In this document: piece after piece, positions 1 through 7,130 of the stretch
How the letters are laid out: each line of letters begins with the position of its first letter
Position numbering within the stretch: position 1 is the stretch's first letter
Source: Brucella pseudintermedia
GTDB taxonomy: Bacteria; Pseudomonadota; Alphaproteobacteria; Rhizobiales; Rhizobiaceae
DNA length: 32,074 nt
Reading direction: 5' to 3'
Assembly: GCF_008932435.1 (NCBI RefSeq)
Contig: NZ_WBWE01000023.1
Location: 1-32,074 of the forward strand
Notes under the pieces: generated by a model
The model's input: the letters and a program-made list of their open reading frames with translations, nothing else
What the model was told of the DNA's origin: nothing
Databases searched by the model: none
Translations under genes and position numbers: made by a program

Positions 1-87
1 AAGACACGCTGGTCGATCGGAGTGTGGGTCAAGCCACACCTGGACGCCTTGCAGCGCCAGCCTACCAAGCGATCGATCGGTGTTTGA
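1..87 (+). CDS. Possible C-terminal fragment of an unknown protein
   Basis: An open frame enters from the left edge and ends at a TGA at 85-87, giving 28 residues ending in RSIGV. It faces the IS3-family remnant. I do not recognise a family. The segment carries a TCGATCGG motif twice, at 13-20 and 73-80, so the two SIGV strings in the translation may just reflect a DNA repeat. It may be the 3' end of a real gene cut by the insertion or chance. Confidence 0.2.
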   Translation, partial: KTRWSIGVWVKPHLDALQRQPTKRSIGV

Positions 88-754
88 GACAAACCGCCCG
101 GGAACTGGCTATCATCTTCTGACTATCTGTGTTGAAGATATCCGGCTTGCCATAGCGGGCCAGCGCTTCCTCAACCGCTTCGATGCAGAAGGCCGCTTCC
201 ATCGTGATCGACAGTCGCCACGATAAAACCTTGCGGCTGAACCAGTCCACGACGGCGCAGAGATAGACAAAACCACGCGCCATGGGGATATAGGTCAGAT
301 CCATTGCCCACACCTGGTTGGGCCGGGTGACCGCCAGCTTGCGCAGGAGATAGGGATAGATTTTGTGCCCTGGCGCTGGCTTCGAGGTGTTCGGGCGGCG
401 ATAGATTGCCTCAATGCCCATCTTTTTCATCAGCGTTGCGATATGAAGCCGCCCAGTTTCCAGCCCTTCTCCTCTCAAAAGCCCTTGCAACATCCGACTT
501 CCGGCAAAAGGGTAGTCGAGATGCAGTTCGTCGATCCGCCGCATCAAAGCCAGATCGCTGTCCGACACTGATCGTGGAGAATAGTAGACGCTGCTACGGC
601 TGAAGCCGAGAAGCCGGGCCTGCCTTGCAACCGACAGCTTGTGCGCGCGGTCAATCATTTTTTTCCGCCCAGCAATCCCGCCTTGCCGAGCGCACTGGAT
701 ATCGTAGCGGGGACCGTGGCCCCAGTGGGGCCGCGTAAGCCCCAAGCGAAGCAT
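62..754 (-). pseudogene. IS3-family transposase orfB, C-terminally truncated
   Basis: Encodes the integrase-like DDE half of an IS3-family transposase, which cuts and joins DNA ends of its own element. The HTH_21-like part (MIDRAHKLSVARQARLLG, SVYYSP) and the rve catalytic core (QVWAMDLTYIP with the first Asp, then IFNTD with the second) are visible. After FNTD the frame runs into unrelated sequence and stops. The usual DQGSQFT motif, the catalytic Glu helix and the RPHSSLG tail are absent. The first ~25 residues of the open frame are not native, because they come from the foreign insert at 701-752. Native coding is about 118-690. Confidence 0.75.
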
Positions 755-1013
755 CGTTCTCCAGCGTCAGTTCGCCGATTTTGGCATGAAGCGTTTTGAC
801 ATCAACGGTTGGCCCTGTCGGTTCCGCCTTGTTCTCATCACCGAAAACGCCGGTCGCCCCCTCAAGGAGCTGGTCTTTCCACTGCTTAATCTGGTTGGCA
901 TGCACGTCGAACTGCTGGGACAATTCCACCAGTGTCTGCTTGCCTCGAATGGCGGCAAGCGCCACCTTTGCCTTGAAAGCCGGGCTGTGGTTCCGGCGTG
1001 GTCGTCTCGTCAT
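651..1013 (-). pseudogene. IS3-family transposase orfA, frame broken near its end
   Basis: This is the small helix-turn-helix protein of the IS3 element (HTH_Tnp_1 type). It begins MTRRPRRNHSPAFKAKVALA, and the helix-turn-helix is followed by the leucine-zipper-like TLHAKIGELTLEND. The ATG at 1013 is preceded by AGGAGA at good spacing. After LEND the normal end (a short S/ALGKAGLL-type segment running into the A-rich slip site) is displaced by about 50 bp of foreign DNA that shifts the frame. The normal reading SSALGKAGLLGGKK is still present in a different frame at 659-700. The programmed orfA-orfB fusion can therefore no longer form. Confidence 0.7.
701..752. repeat. ~52-bp hairpin-forming insert in the IS3 orfA/orfB junction
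   Basis: The segment contains GGCCCC-AGT-GGGGCC (716-730) nested inside an outer GGGG/CCCC pair, so it folds into a compact GC-rich hairpin. ATCGT occurs at 701-705 and again at 753-757, directly flanking it. It interrupts an otherwise recognisable IS3 orfA. Its origin is unknown. It could be a tiny palindromic element or a scar. Confidence 0.45.
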
Positions 1014-1034
1014 GGTATCTCCTGTTCTCGGCAT

Positions 1035-1285
1035 CTAAGCCGAAGTCAGGCAGAAATTCCACTTATCTCCGCTGTCCAGATTTCCCGAACCACCTCTGAT
1101 GAATGCTTGCTGCTTGCTAACTTCGATCACGTCAAACTCTGGTGAAACGGTTATAAACATCAACTGATCTAGTTGCCGTTGTGCTGCTTCATTCTCTGCT
1201 ATCGAAAGTTTCTGCAACTCGTTAAACAAGTAAGGAATGCCTGCTACAACTCCTATCGCAGCAGCACTGAAACCAATATGCTTTA
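1035..1285 (-). CDS. Small single-membrane-segment protein, 3' end replaced by the IS
   Basis: Start chosen at 1285 (MSILKHIGFS), because GAGGG lies a few bases upstream; a longer frame from 1346 lacks this. The product has one hydrophobic N-terminal segment (about residues 5-20), then a polar, Gln- and Glu-rich stretch. Native coding runs to about 1079. The last ~15 codons (GDKWNFCLTSA end) lie inside the IS3 end, so the original C-terminus is lost. No family is recognised. It lies upstream of the IS and downstream of two other small minus-strand genes, which suggests remnants of a mobile island. Confidence 0.45.
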
Positions 1286-1381
1286 GAATGCTCATGTGGC
1301 CCTCGCACAATGTTAATTTCCATTGTGCTATTGCCAGCGATTTCAAAGGGCGAGCGCTAATACTCTGTTTTCGTTAATCTT

Positions 1382-1816
1382 TTATGGTTCTGCGTTAATT
1401 ATCCAGACTGTGCACTTTGCCTCGCCATTCAGTGCATTTGCTCGCCTACGCCCATCAATCAGAAACTCATAGCCCTGTGTTCTGACCACTACTAAAGGCC
1501 CATCCGTGTGACGCGGCTTCTCATCGGTTAAGACTACTGCTTTGCCTTTGTTTTCATCGCTTAGCGACTGCATCGTGACGAGCAATTGCTTGACGCGTCG
1601 TTGAGGCCAGACTTCGCAACTAACGGCACCTCGATAGATGTCGATTTTAGATAGCCCGCATATTCTCGTCCAACGCTTTGTCAGACGCTGAATCGCCAAC
1701 ACACCATCACGATGGAAAAAGAATAGGGGTAAAATGTTGGCCCACGTTGGATCTCGGTTGACCGCCTTATGCGCTTTCCAAAAATGGGTCGTTTTGAATA
1801 GATGAGTAATATGCAT
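1382..1816 (-). CDS. Hypothetical protein with a ParB-like C-terminal motif
   Basis: Start at 1816 (MHITHLFK), chosen because GGGAGGGAGC directly precedes it; an in-frame extension to 1888 has no such site. 144 residues. The C-terminal part reads GYEFLIDGRRRANALNGEAKC, which resembles the DGxxRxxAxxxxG core of ParB/sulfiredoxin-like domains, where the motif contacts nucleotide. The rest (an Arg/Lys-rich middle and many aromatic residues near the start) is unrecognised. No ParA partner or parS-like site is visible. ParB-like function is a weak inference from one short motif. Confidence 0.5.
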   Translation of the reverse strand: MHITHLFKTTHFWKAHKAVNRDPTWANILPLFFFHRDGVLAIQRLTKRWTRICGLSKIDIYRGAVSCEVWPQRRVKQLLVTMQSLSDENKGKAVVLTDEKPRHTDGPLVVVRTQGYEFLIDGRRRANALNGEAKCTVWIINAEP

Positions 1817-1927
1817 GCTCCCTCCCGCCAGACGGAAAGATACACGCTTAACGTTTAAGGAGGAAGGCGATTGACATAAAATTGACATTAAAATGTCACA
1901 ACGAATGAGCCGATGAAGAGACGACCG

Positions 1928-2164
1928 TTAGTGAGATGTCTTAGAAGCAATCACCCGCTGTTCCATCTGCGCAATTACCACTTTCATTGCTGCTTTCAGG
2001 CTTTCAGTCGGGCAGTTCGATATAAACCGCATCTGCTCATCGCCATCGGTGTTCTTGTCGAAAACCATCAATGCAAAACCTGCTTGCGGGAATAAGTTTT
2101 CCAGCACTCTAGCGAATGCTTGCATGTTCTCCGCATATGCTGCTGCTGTTTTCGTCTTGTCCAT
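1928..2164 (-). CDS. Small hypothetical protein (78 aa)
   Basis: Start at 2164 (MDKTKTAAAYAENM), preceded by AAGGAGC at ideal spacing; the in-frame upstream ATG has no ribosome site. The product is helical in character, with an amphipathic N-terminal half (ENMQAFARVLENLF), a short beta-like stretch (GFALMVFDKN) and a second helix (SLKAAMKVVIAQMEQRV). No signal peptide or membrane segment. The arrangement resembles small phage or plasmid accessory proteins but I do not recognise a family. It is the first gene of the minus-strand trio 1035-2164. Confidence 0.5.
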   Translation of the reverse strand: MDKTKTAAAYAENMQAFARVLENLFPQAGFALMVFDKNTDGDEQMRFISNCPTESLKAAMKVVIAQMEQRVIASKTSH

Positions 2165-2371
2165 TTCGTGCTCCTTTTCCGGTCGTTTTATTGCCAACCA
2201 TTCAAAGAGCAACCGAAGATTTTAGACGCCGTTTCACAATTAAGTGTTGTTTATCAATGCGTTATGCAGAAAAAGCAGCAGGTAAAAAAAGTAGTGTAAA
2301 TTAGTTTTAGCACTTAAGAACTGTGGGACACCATTTCCTCCTGTGAGGGTCCGCCCGCATCGCGAAGCGTT

Positions 2372-2473
2372 AGAGCGCGTTTCGATCTGATTGGATCAGA
2401 CTGGCGCTCTAATCAATTGTTTTTGACCCGCATCTTATCCGAAAACCGTTTCACACTTTTCGGGATGCGCTCT
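2372..2473. repeat. Rhizobial-type compound palindromic intergenic repeat, copy 1
   Basis: Two hairpins in tandem. The first is AGAGCGC (2372-2378) pairing with GCGCTCT (2404-2410), with an inner TCTGAT/ATCAGA pair. The second is CCGAAAA (2439-2445) pairing with TTTTCGG (2457-2463), closed by GCGCTCT at 2467-2473. The same layout, with different stem bases, recurs at 18738-18840. This matches the general plan of the mosaic intergenic repeats common in Rhizobiales. It lies between the accessory edge and sodB. The rest of 2213-2665 shows no gene. Confidence 0.7.
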
Positions 2474-2665
2474 AAATCGAGAATTACGCCATCCTACTGT
2501 GATTTCAATAATAATTCATTGTCTTGAAGCTGAATTGCTCAATCACGCCATTGCCGCCCGCACCGATGCGGCCTATGTAGATTCCGCACACAAGTTTTGA
2601 GGCAGCATCTGTTCGGCCCGCCGCTGGCTGCCCATGTAAGCCGAATGACAAGAGGAGAGTTTCCA

Positions 2666-3262
2666 ATGGCTTTCGAACTGCCCGCCCTGCCGTATGACTA
2701 CGACGCCCTTGCGCCTTTCATGTCGCGCGAGACGCTTGAACTTCACCACGACAAGCACCATCAGGCCTATGTCACAAACGGCAACAAGCTGCTCGAAGGC
2801 TCCGGCCTCGAAGGCAAGAGCCTGGAAGAGATCGTCAAGGAAAGCTACGGCAAGAACCAGGGCCTCTTCAACAATGCCGGACAGCACTACAACCACATCC
2901 AGTTCTGGAAATGGATGAAGAAGGGCGGCGGCGGCAAGAAGCTGCCGGGCAAGCTTGAAAAGGCAATCGAGTCCGATCTTGGCGGCTACGACAAGTTCCG
3001 TGAAGATTTCATCGCTGCCGGTGTCGGCCAGTTCGGTTCGGGCTGGGCCTGGCTGTCGGTCAAGAACGGCAAGCTCGAAATCTCCAAGACCCCGAACGGC
3101 GAAAACCCGCTCGTTCACGGCGCAACGCCGATCCTCGGCGTCGACGTGTGGGAACATTCCTACTATGTCGATTATCGCAACCTGCGTCCAAAATACCTCG
3201 AAGCCTTCGTCGACAATCTCATCAATTGGGAATTCGTCGAAGAGCTGTATGAAAAGGCCTGA
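2666..3262 (+). CDS. sodB: Superoxide dismutase, Fe-type (possibly cambialistic)
   Basis: Converts superoxide to oxygen and hydrogen peroxide in the cytoplasm. 198 residues, the usual length. Start at 2666 (MAFELPALPY) with AGAGGAGAG 6-7 bases upstream. Metal ligands are visible as His27 (ELHHDKHH), His77 (QHYNH), Asp160 and His164 (DVWEHSYYVDYRN). Gln73 in NNAGQHYNH sits where Fe-type enzymes place their outer-sphere glutamine, and the MnSOD-type Gln after the GWAWL segment is replaced (TPNGENP), so Fe-type is favoured. Metal choice cannot be settled from sequence. No signal peptide. It is monocistronic, followed 22 bases later by a strong terminator shared with the opposing transporter gene. 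Confidence 0.93.
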   Translation: MAFELPALPYDYDALAPFMSRETLELHHDKHHQAYVTNGNKLLEGSGLEGKSLEEIVKESYGKNQGLFNNAGQHYNHIQFWKWMKKGGGGKKLPGKLEKAIESDLGGYDKFREDFIAAGVGQFGSGWAWLSVKNGKLEISKTPNGENPLVHGATPILGVDVWEHSYYVDYRNLRPKYLEAFVDNLINWEFVEELYEKA

Positions 3263-3283
3263 TGCCTTTCCTATGAGAATAAG

Positions 3284-3311
3284 AAAAACCCCGGTTTTTG
3301 CCGGGGTTTTT
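3284..3311. terminator. Bidirectional rho-independent terminator
   Basis: A perfect 11-bp stem, AAAAACCCCGG (3284-3294) with CCGGGGTTTTT (3301-3311), around a TTTTTG loop. It gives a T-run after the stem on both strands. It sits between the convergent ends of sodB (stop 3262) and the MFS gene (stop 3319) and can serve both. Confidence 0.9.
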
Positions 3312-3318
3312 GTTGCCT

Positions 3319-4614
3319 TCAGTCCTTGATCACCTGCACGCCCACATGCTGTGCGCGTCCCGCACCCCATCCGGCGATGGCGGCACCCAGTCCCAGCAGG
3401 GCGAAGAACGCCCCGCAAGCAGCAAAGCTGCCAGTCGCGCTGTGGATCATGCCGACGATCAGCGGACCGATCGCGGCCAGCGTATAGCCGACGCATTGCG
3501 CCATGCCGGACAGATGTGCCGCCGTGTGCGAATCCGGGGCGCGCAGCACGATCACCATCATCGCGGCTGCGATGAGACCGCCCTGCCCGATGCCCTGAAT
3601 GACCGCCAGCACCCAGTATGTCCATTGCGGCAGGTAGAGAAATCCGATCAGCGGCAAGGCTGCGCAAGCGCAGAGAGCGACATTGAGCCAGCTCTGGTTC
3701 TTCTGACGCGTGGCGATGGAAGGCACGGCGAGACAGGTCACCACCTGCACCATGATCGAGAAGGAAACGAGGCCGCCTGCCGCCTTGGGGCTCAGGCCCT
3801 GCTCGCGCAGGATCGGCGCCAGCCATCCGAAAACGATATAGGCGGTGGAGGATTGCAACCCCATGAACAGCGTCACCTGCCAGGCCAGCCTGTCCTTCCA
3901 GAGCCCGATCACCCGGAAGCCCGAATGGGCCACATTGTGCTTGGCGCGCAAGGCCTGCGGCAGCCACAGAAGCAGCACAAGTGCCGCCGGAGCGGCCCAG
4001 AATGCCAAAGCGAGGTTCCACGAGCCGCCGAGCAACCCCTTGATGGGAATGGTGAAACCGGCTGCAGATGCAGCGCCCCCGCACAATGCCATCGTATAAA
4101 GGCCGGTCATGATGGCGGCTGTCTTCGGAAAGTCGCGCTTGACGACGCCCGGCAGCAGAACATTGCCCGTGGCAATGGCGGCACCGGCCAGCGCGGCGCC
4201 AATATAGAGCCAGTAGAAGGAACCGAAACCGCGAATGGCGGTGCCGATTGTGAGCACGGCCAGCACGACAAGCAGGACACGCTCCGCGCCGAAGCGCTGC
4301 GCCATCCGCGGCGCAAACGGCGCGAAGACACCGAGACAGACGACCGGCAGCGTGGTCAATATACCGGCTGCGATCGACGACATGCCGGTCGCCTCGATGA
4401 TTTCCGGCAAGAGCACGGAAACGCTGGAGAATACCGGCCGCAGATTGGCGGCGATGAGCACGAGGCTCAAGCCCAGCAAGATGCGCATCGCCTTGCTGGG
4501 CGGCTGCTGGACGGGCGGCGGCGGGACACTGTCCGCCTCCGCGTCGACCAGCGCATCCGGCTGCATTGCCTCGTTTTCTGCCGTGTCCGACAGGGCTGTG
4601 TTTGTGTGGCTCAT
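3319..4614 (-). CDS. MFS transporter of the CynX/NimT family
   Basis: 431 residues with about 12 hydrophobic segments starting near residue 43. The first carries the ANLRPV motif typical of the CynX (cyanate) / NimT (nitroimidazole) branch of the major facilitator superfamily. The N-terminal 40 residues are acidic, hydrophilic and end in a proline-rich run (31-39), so presumably cytosolic. It is the second gene of a two-gene operon: its ATG overlaps the regulator stop by 4 bp (ATGA, 4611-4614). There is no cyanase or carbonic anhydrase gene nearby, so cyanate as substrate is not supported. Substrate unknown. Confidence 0.85.
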   Translation of the reverse strand: MSHTNTALSDTAENEAMQPDALVDAEADSVPPPPVQQPPSKAMRILLGLSLVLIAANLRPVFSSVSVLLPEIIEATGMSSIAAGILTTLPVVCLGVFAPFAPRMAQRFGAERVLLVVLAVLTIGTAIRGFGSFYWLYIGAALAGAAIATGNVLLPGVVKRDFPKTAAIMTGLYTMALCGGAASAAGFTIPIKGLLGGSWNLALAFWAAPAALVLLLWLPQALRAKHNVAHSGFRVIGLWKDRLAWQVTLFMGLQSSTAYIVFGWLAPILREQGLSPKAAGGLVSFSIMVQVVTCLAVPSIATRQKNQSWLNVALCACAALPLIGFLYLPQWTYWVLAVIQGIGQGGLIAAAMMVIVLRAPDSHTAAHLSGMAQCVGYTLAAIGPLIVGMIHSATGSFAACGAFFALLGLGAAIAGWGAGRAQHVGVQVIKD

Positions 4615-5288
4615 GATGCGAGCAACCTTTCAAGTTCTTCAATCAGGGGCGCCATGAAACGGCGAACGGTTGCTCCGGCCTTGTCGGGATCGCCCGAGGC
4701 GATGGCCTCGACGATCTGGCGGTGCGCTTCATCGCTCGGCTCGGGCAGTTCGCCATTTAGCGTGGCTTCTATGGATTCGCGAATGGAGGCGGAGAAAAAG
4801 GCATAGACTTCGATGAGGGCGTTATTGCCCGAGGCGGCGACGATGGCTTCATGGAAGGCAAAATCTCGCGCCACGAAAGTTTCGCGGTCGAGTTCGTCGC
4901 GACTGCCTCGCTGCGCCAGCATTTTTTCAAGATGCGCAAGTCCCTTCCGCGTGATGCGCAGGGCGGCAAGACGGGCTGCTTCGGTTTCCAGAACTGCCCG
5001 AGTCTCAAAACGGTCGCGCAGGCTGGTGTGGCGGATGCGGTCCAGGCTGCGAGCCGTGTCCGCCGTCGAGCGGACATAAGTTCCTGAGCCCTGCCGGGTT
5101 TCCAGCATGCCCTGCGCGACCAGCGCCCGAACGGCCTCGCGCACCGTGCCGCGACTGACATCGAGCGTTGCGGAAAGTGCCGCTTCATTGGGCAGCTGGT
5201 CGCCGACCGACCAGCGTCCCGACATGATTTCCGCACGCAATGCCTGCGTGGCCGAATCCGTCAGGGTCTTGCGTGATATTGCCTTCAT
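4611..5288 (-). CDS. GntR/FadR-family transcriptional regulator
   Basis: 225 residues: an N-terminal GntR winged helix (about 9-72, with LPNEAALSATLDVSRGTVRE as the recognition region and a GSGTYV wing) and a C-terminal FCD effector domain (about 90-220). FCD domains usually bind a metal through Asp-x3-His and two more His. Here Asp142/His146 (DFAFH) and His189 (DEAHRQ) are present, but the position where the last His is expected reads RRFMAP (Phe211). That ligand appears to be lost, judged by eye. Translationally coupled to the MFS gene, it is likely its local regulator. A palindromic operator lies 11 bases upstream of its start. Confidence 0.88.
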   Translation of the reverse strand: MKAISRKTLTDSATQALRAEIMSGRWSVGDQLPNEAALSATLDVSRGTVREAVRALVAQGMLETRQGSGTYVRSTADTARSLDRIRHTSLRDRFETRAVLETEAARLAALRITRKGLAHLEKMLAQRGSRDELDRETFVARDFAFHEAIVAASGNNALIEVYAFFSASIRESIEATLNGELPEPSDEAHRQIVEAIASGDPDKAGATVRRFMAPLIEELERLLAS

Positions 5289-5298
5289 AGCTCCACCA

Positions 5299-5315
5299 AA
5301 GTCATCTGATGACTT
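5299..5315. promoter_or_regulatory. Palindromic operator for the GntR/FadR-type regulator
   Basis: AAGTCATC-T-GATGACTT is a perfect inverted repeat with 8-bp arms and a 1-base centre. It lies 11 bases upstream of the regulator start at 5288. Size and symmetry fit FadR-subfamily operators. The position suggests autoregulation of the regulator-transporter operon. No other copy was noticed. Confidence 0.7.
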
Positions 5316-5465
5316 GATGAATTAGACCTGCGGAAGGAAGCTGTCAACCGTCATGCAGAAAGCCGATTGCGGACTGGAAACCGCTGCCGCATTCCGTTAA
5401 CAATTTTCGCGCACAGTGCCCATAATTCAGCTGCCCGAAATTCGGGCCAGACTCCAGGTGCCAGT

Positions 5466-6458
5466 ATGATCACACTCTACAGCCTTTCCGGTGACCACCT
5501 CGAACAAGTGGAGGTCGAGCCGGGCATCCCCTTGCCCGAGAATGTGATCTGGATCGACCTGTTCGCTCCCGGCGTCAACGAGGACAGCATTGTCGAGGCA
5601 TGGACGGGCATTTCGATCCCGACGCGCGAAGACATGACGGAAATCGAGGAATCGAGCCGCTTCTACATGGAAACCGGCGCGCAATATCTGACCGTTCCGA
5701 TCCTGCATGCCGTCGATCTCGATCATCGGGAGCTGGCGCCCGTCACCTTCATCCTGCACGGCTCGCGACTGATAACAGTGCGCTATGCCAATCCAAAATC
5801 CTTCACCACCTATATTCTGCGCTCGACCAAACCGGGCAACGGCCTCATTTCAGCCAAATGCTCGGGCCTTTCGATCATGCTCGGCATCACCGAAGCCACG
5901 ACCAACCGGCTGGCCGATATTCTGGAAGGCGTGGCAGGCAAGATCGATGCGGCTTCGCATTCCATCTACCGCCGCCAGCCCAAGGCGCGCCCGATGACGA
6001 CGCAGGACTTCCGGCACATACTGACCCAGATCGGCGGACAGGGAACCTTTCTATCGCGGATGCGGGAAAGCCTTGCAGGCATCAGCCGCATGCTGGTCTA
6101 TCTGTCGGCCACCAGCAATCCGGCTTCGGGCAAGAAGGAAACGCGCAGCTGGATCAAGTCGCTGGAGCGCGACACCCAATCGCTGACCGCATATGTGGAT
6201 TTCCTTTCCAACAAGGTTACCTTCCTGCTCGATACGATCGTCGGCCTGATCTCGGTCGAGCAAAACGCCATCATCAAGATTTTCTCGGTGGCGGCGGTTG
6301 GCTTCATGCCGCCGACGCTGGTTGCTTCCATCTACGGCATGAACTTTTCCTTCATGCCGGAACTGCATTCGCCTTGGGGCTACCCGATGGCGCTTATCCT
6401 GATGGTCGCCTCTGCCCTGCTGCCGCTCTATTATTTCCGCCGCAAAGGCTGGCTGTAG
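5466..6458 (+). CDS. corA: CorA-family magnesium/divalent cation channel
   Basis: 330 residues. The large N-terminal cytosolic domain (about 1-265) ends in the long stalk helix, followed by two C-terminal membrane helices. The pore signature YGMNF (GMN at 291-293) sits at the end of the first membrane helix, and the protein ends with the basic FRRKGWL tail usual for CorA. Start at 5466 (MITLYSLSGD), with AGGTG upstream; an in-frame extension to 5367 has no homologous look. It forms homopentamers in the inner membrane that admit Mg2+ (also Co2+ and Ni2+). It stands alone, divergent from the GntR-type operon. Confidence 0.92.
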   Translation: MITLYSLSGDHLEQVEVEPGIPLPENVIWIDLFAPGVNEDSIVEAWTGISIPTREDMTEIEESSRFYMETGAQYLTVPILHAVDLDHRELAPVTFILHGSRLITVRYANPKSFTTYILRSTKPGNGLISAKCSGLSIMLGITEATTNRLADILEGVAGKIDAASHSIYRRQPKARPMTTQDFRHILTQIGGQGTFLSRMRESLAGISRMLVYLSATSNPASGKKETRSWIKSLERDTQSLTAYVDFLSNKVTFLLDTIVGLISVEQNAIIKIFSVAAVGFMPPTLVASIYGMNFSFMPELHSPWGYPMALILMVASALLPLYYFRRKGWL

Positions 6459-6483
6459 CTTGTAGTGACAAGAAGCGCACGCC

Positions 6484-6507
6484 ATGTTATATCAAGCGTT
6501 ATAACAT
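6484..6507. promoter_or_regulatory. Inverted-repeat operator of the antitoxin/toxin operon
   Basis: ATGTTATA (6484-6491), an 8-base spacer and TATAACAT (6500-6507) form a perfect palindrome 13 bases upstream of the antitoxin start. The ribosome site AGGAGA follows at once. Such a site is the expected binding target for autorepression by the AbrB-type antitoxin and its toxin complex. Confidence 0.75.
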
Positions 6508-6519
6508 AGGAGAACGGCC

Positions 6520-6741
6520 ATGAATGTGACCCTGCGCAAGATCGGCAATTCCGATGGTGTGATCCTGCCTAAGGAAGTGCTGGAGCGGCTCAACCTCCAG
6601 ACCGGAGACAAGCTCCAGGTGATCGAAACACAGAACGGCCTGACGCTGGAGCCTGTTGACGATACTTTCGAGCAGCAGATGGAAGCTGCCCGTAAAGTGA
6701 TGGACAAGTACAAGGTCGCCTTGCAGAAGCTCGCCGAATGA
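6520..6741 (+). CDS. AbrB/MazE-type antitoxin
   Basis: 73 residues. Residues 1-48 form a SpoVT/AbrB swapped-hairpin DNA-binding domain (MNVTLRKIGNSDGVILPKEV, then GDKLQVIE). The C-terminal ~25 residues are an amphipathic helical tail (EQQMEAARKVMDKYK), the usual toxin-binding part. AGGAGA precedes the ATG. The stop overlaps the toxin start in ATGA (6738-6741), so synthesis is coupled. It should bind the palindrome just upstream to repress its own operon and neutralise the Doc protein. AbrB-type antitoxins paired with Doc/Fic toxins are known in alphaproteobacteria. Confidence 0.88.
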   Translation: MNVTLRKIGNSDGVILPKEVLERLNLQTGDKLQVIETQNGLTLEPVDDTFEQQMEAARKVMDKYKVALQKLAE

Positions 6742-7130
6742 ACTGGCGTTTTCTTTCGCGACGCGTCGTTGAGGCAATCCACATCGAACAACTGCAACGC
6801 CACGGCGGCGCCCAAGGGCTTCGTGATGAGAATGCTCTTGAGTCTGCCCTGGCTCGCGCGCAGAACAAACAGGTTTATGGCCAACCGGATCATGCGGAAA
6901 TCGCAGCAGCCTATGTTTTCGGAATAGGCCGCAACCATGCTTTCGTAGATGGCAACAAGCGCACCGCTATCGTGACCGCTGTTACGTTTCTGCTCGCCAA
7001 CGGCTATGCACTGACCGCGGACGACGGATTGCTTTACAGTTTCACGATGGGTATTGCTTCCGGCGAGATTGATGAAGCTGGCGCGACCGCTTTTTTCCGT
7101 GACCATACAGTCGAGATAGAAGAAGACTAA
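6738..7130 (+). CDS. doc: Doc-family toxin (Fic fold)
   Basis: 130 residues, usual Doc length. The Fic motif HAFVDGNKRT lies at 67-76 with catalytic His67. The Lys at 74, where AMPylating Fic enzymes have Gly, marks the Doc branch. P1 Doc is known to phosphorylate EF-Tu and so halt translation; the same activity here is inference from family. The N-terminal helix (VVEAIHIEQLQRHGG) and LRDENALESALARA are typical of the family. It is coupled to the AbrB-type antitoxin. Its 3' end overlaps the convergent GreA/B-family gene by 4 bp, so the two transcripts run into each other. No inactivating change is visible. Confidence 0.9.
   Translation: MNWRFLSRRVVEAIHIEQLQRHGGAQGLRDENALESALARAQNKQVYGQPDHAEIAAAYVFGIGRNHAFVDGNKRTAIVTAVTFLLANGYALTADDGLLYSFTMGIASGEIDEAGATAFFRDHTVEIEED

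Larger units (their letters stand above)
118..1078 (-). mobile_element. Truncated IS3-family insertion sequence (copy 1)
   Basis: This is an orfA/orfB transposase pair on the minus strand with an A7 slippery run at the orfA/orfB junction (660-666), as in the IS3 family. The upstream end is near 1078, where a foreign reading frame resumes. The other end is missing: orfB is cut soon after its second catalytic aspartate, near 118-125. About 50 bp of foreign hairpin-forming DNA also interrupts the orfA/orfB junction at 701-752. The element cannot make a complete transposase. Both outer limits are estimates. Confidence 0.75.

Noticed and set aside
3319..4614. Naming the transporter cynX and inferring cyanate uptake
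   Set aside because: Family resemblance only. No cyanase gene is present in the window.
2573..4642. A 689-codon minus-strand open frame across sodB and the MFS gene
   Set aside because: It runs antisense to sodB and out of frame through the MFS gene and resembles low-complexity Arg/Gly/Ala translation of GC-rich DNA. Both underlying genes have clear motifs and start sites.
3298..4806. A 502-codon plus-strand open frame
   Set aside because: It is the antisense of the MFS and GntR-type genes. The composition (His, Arg, Gln, Asp rich, no hydrophobic pattern) is typical of a mirror frame.
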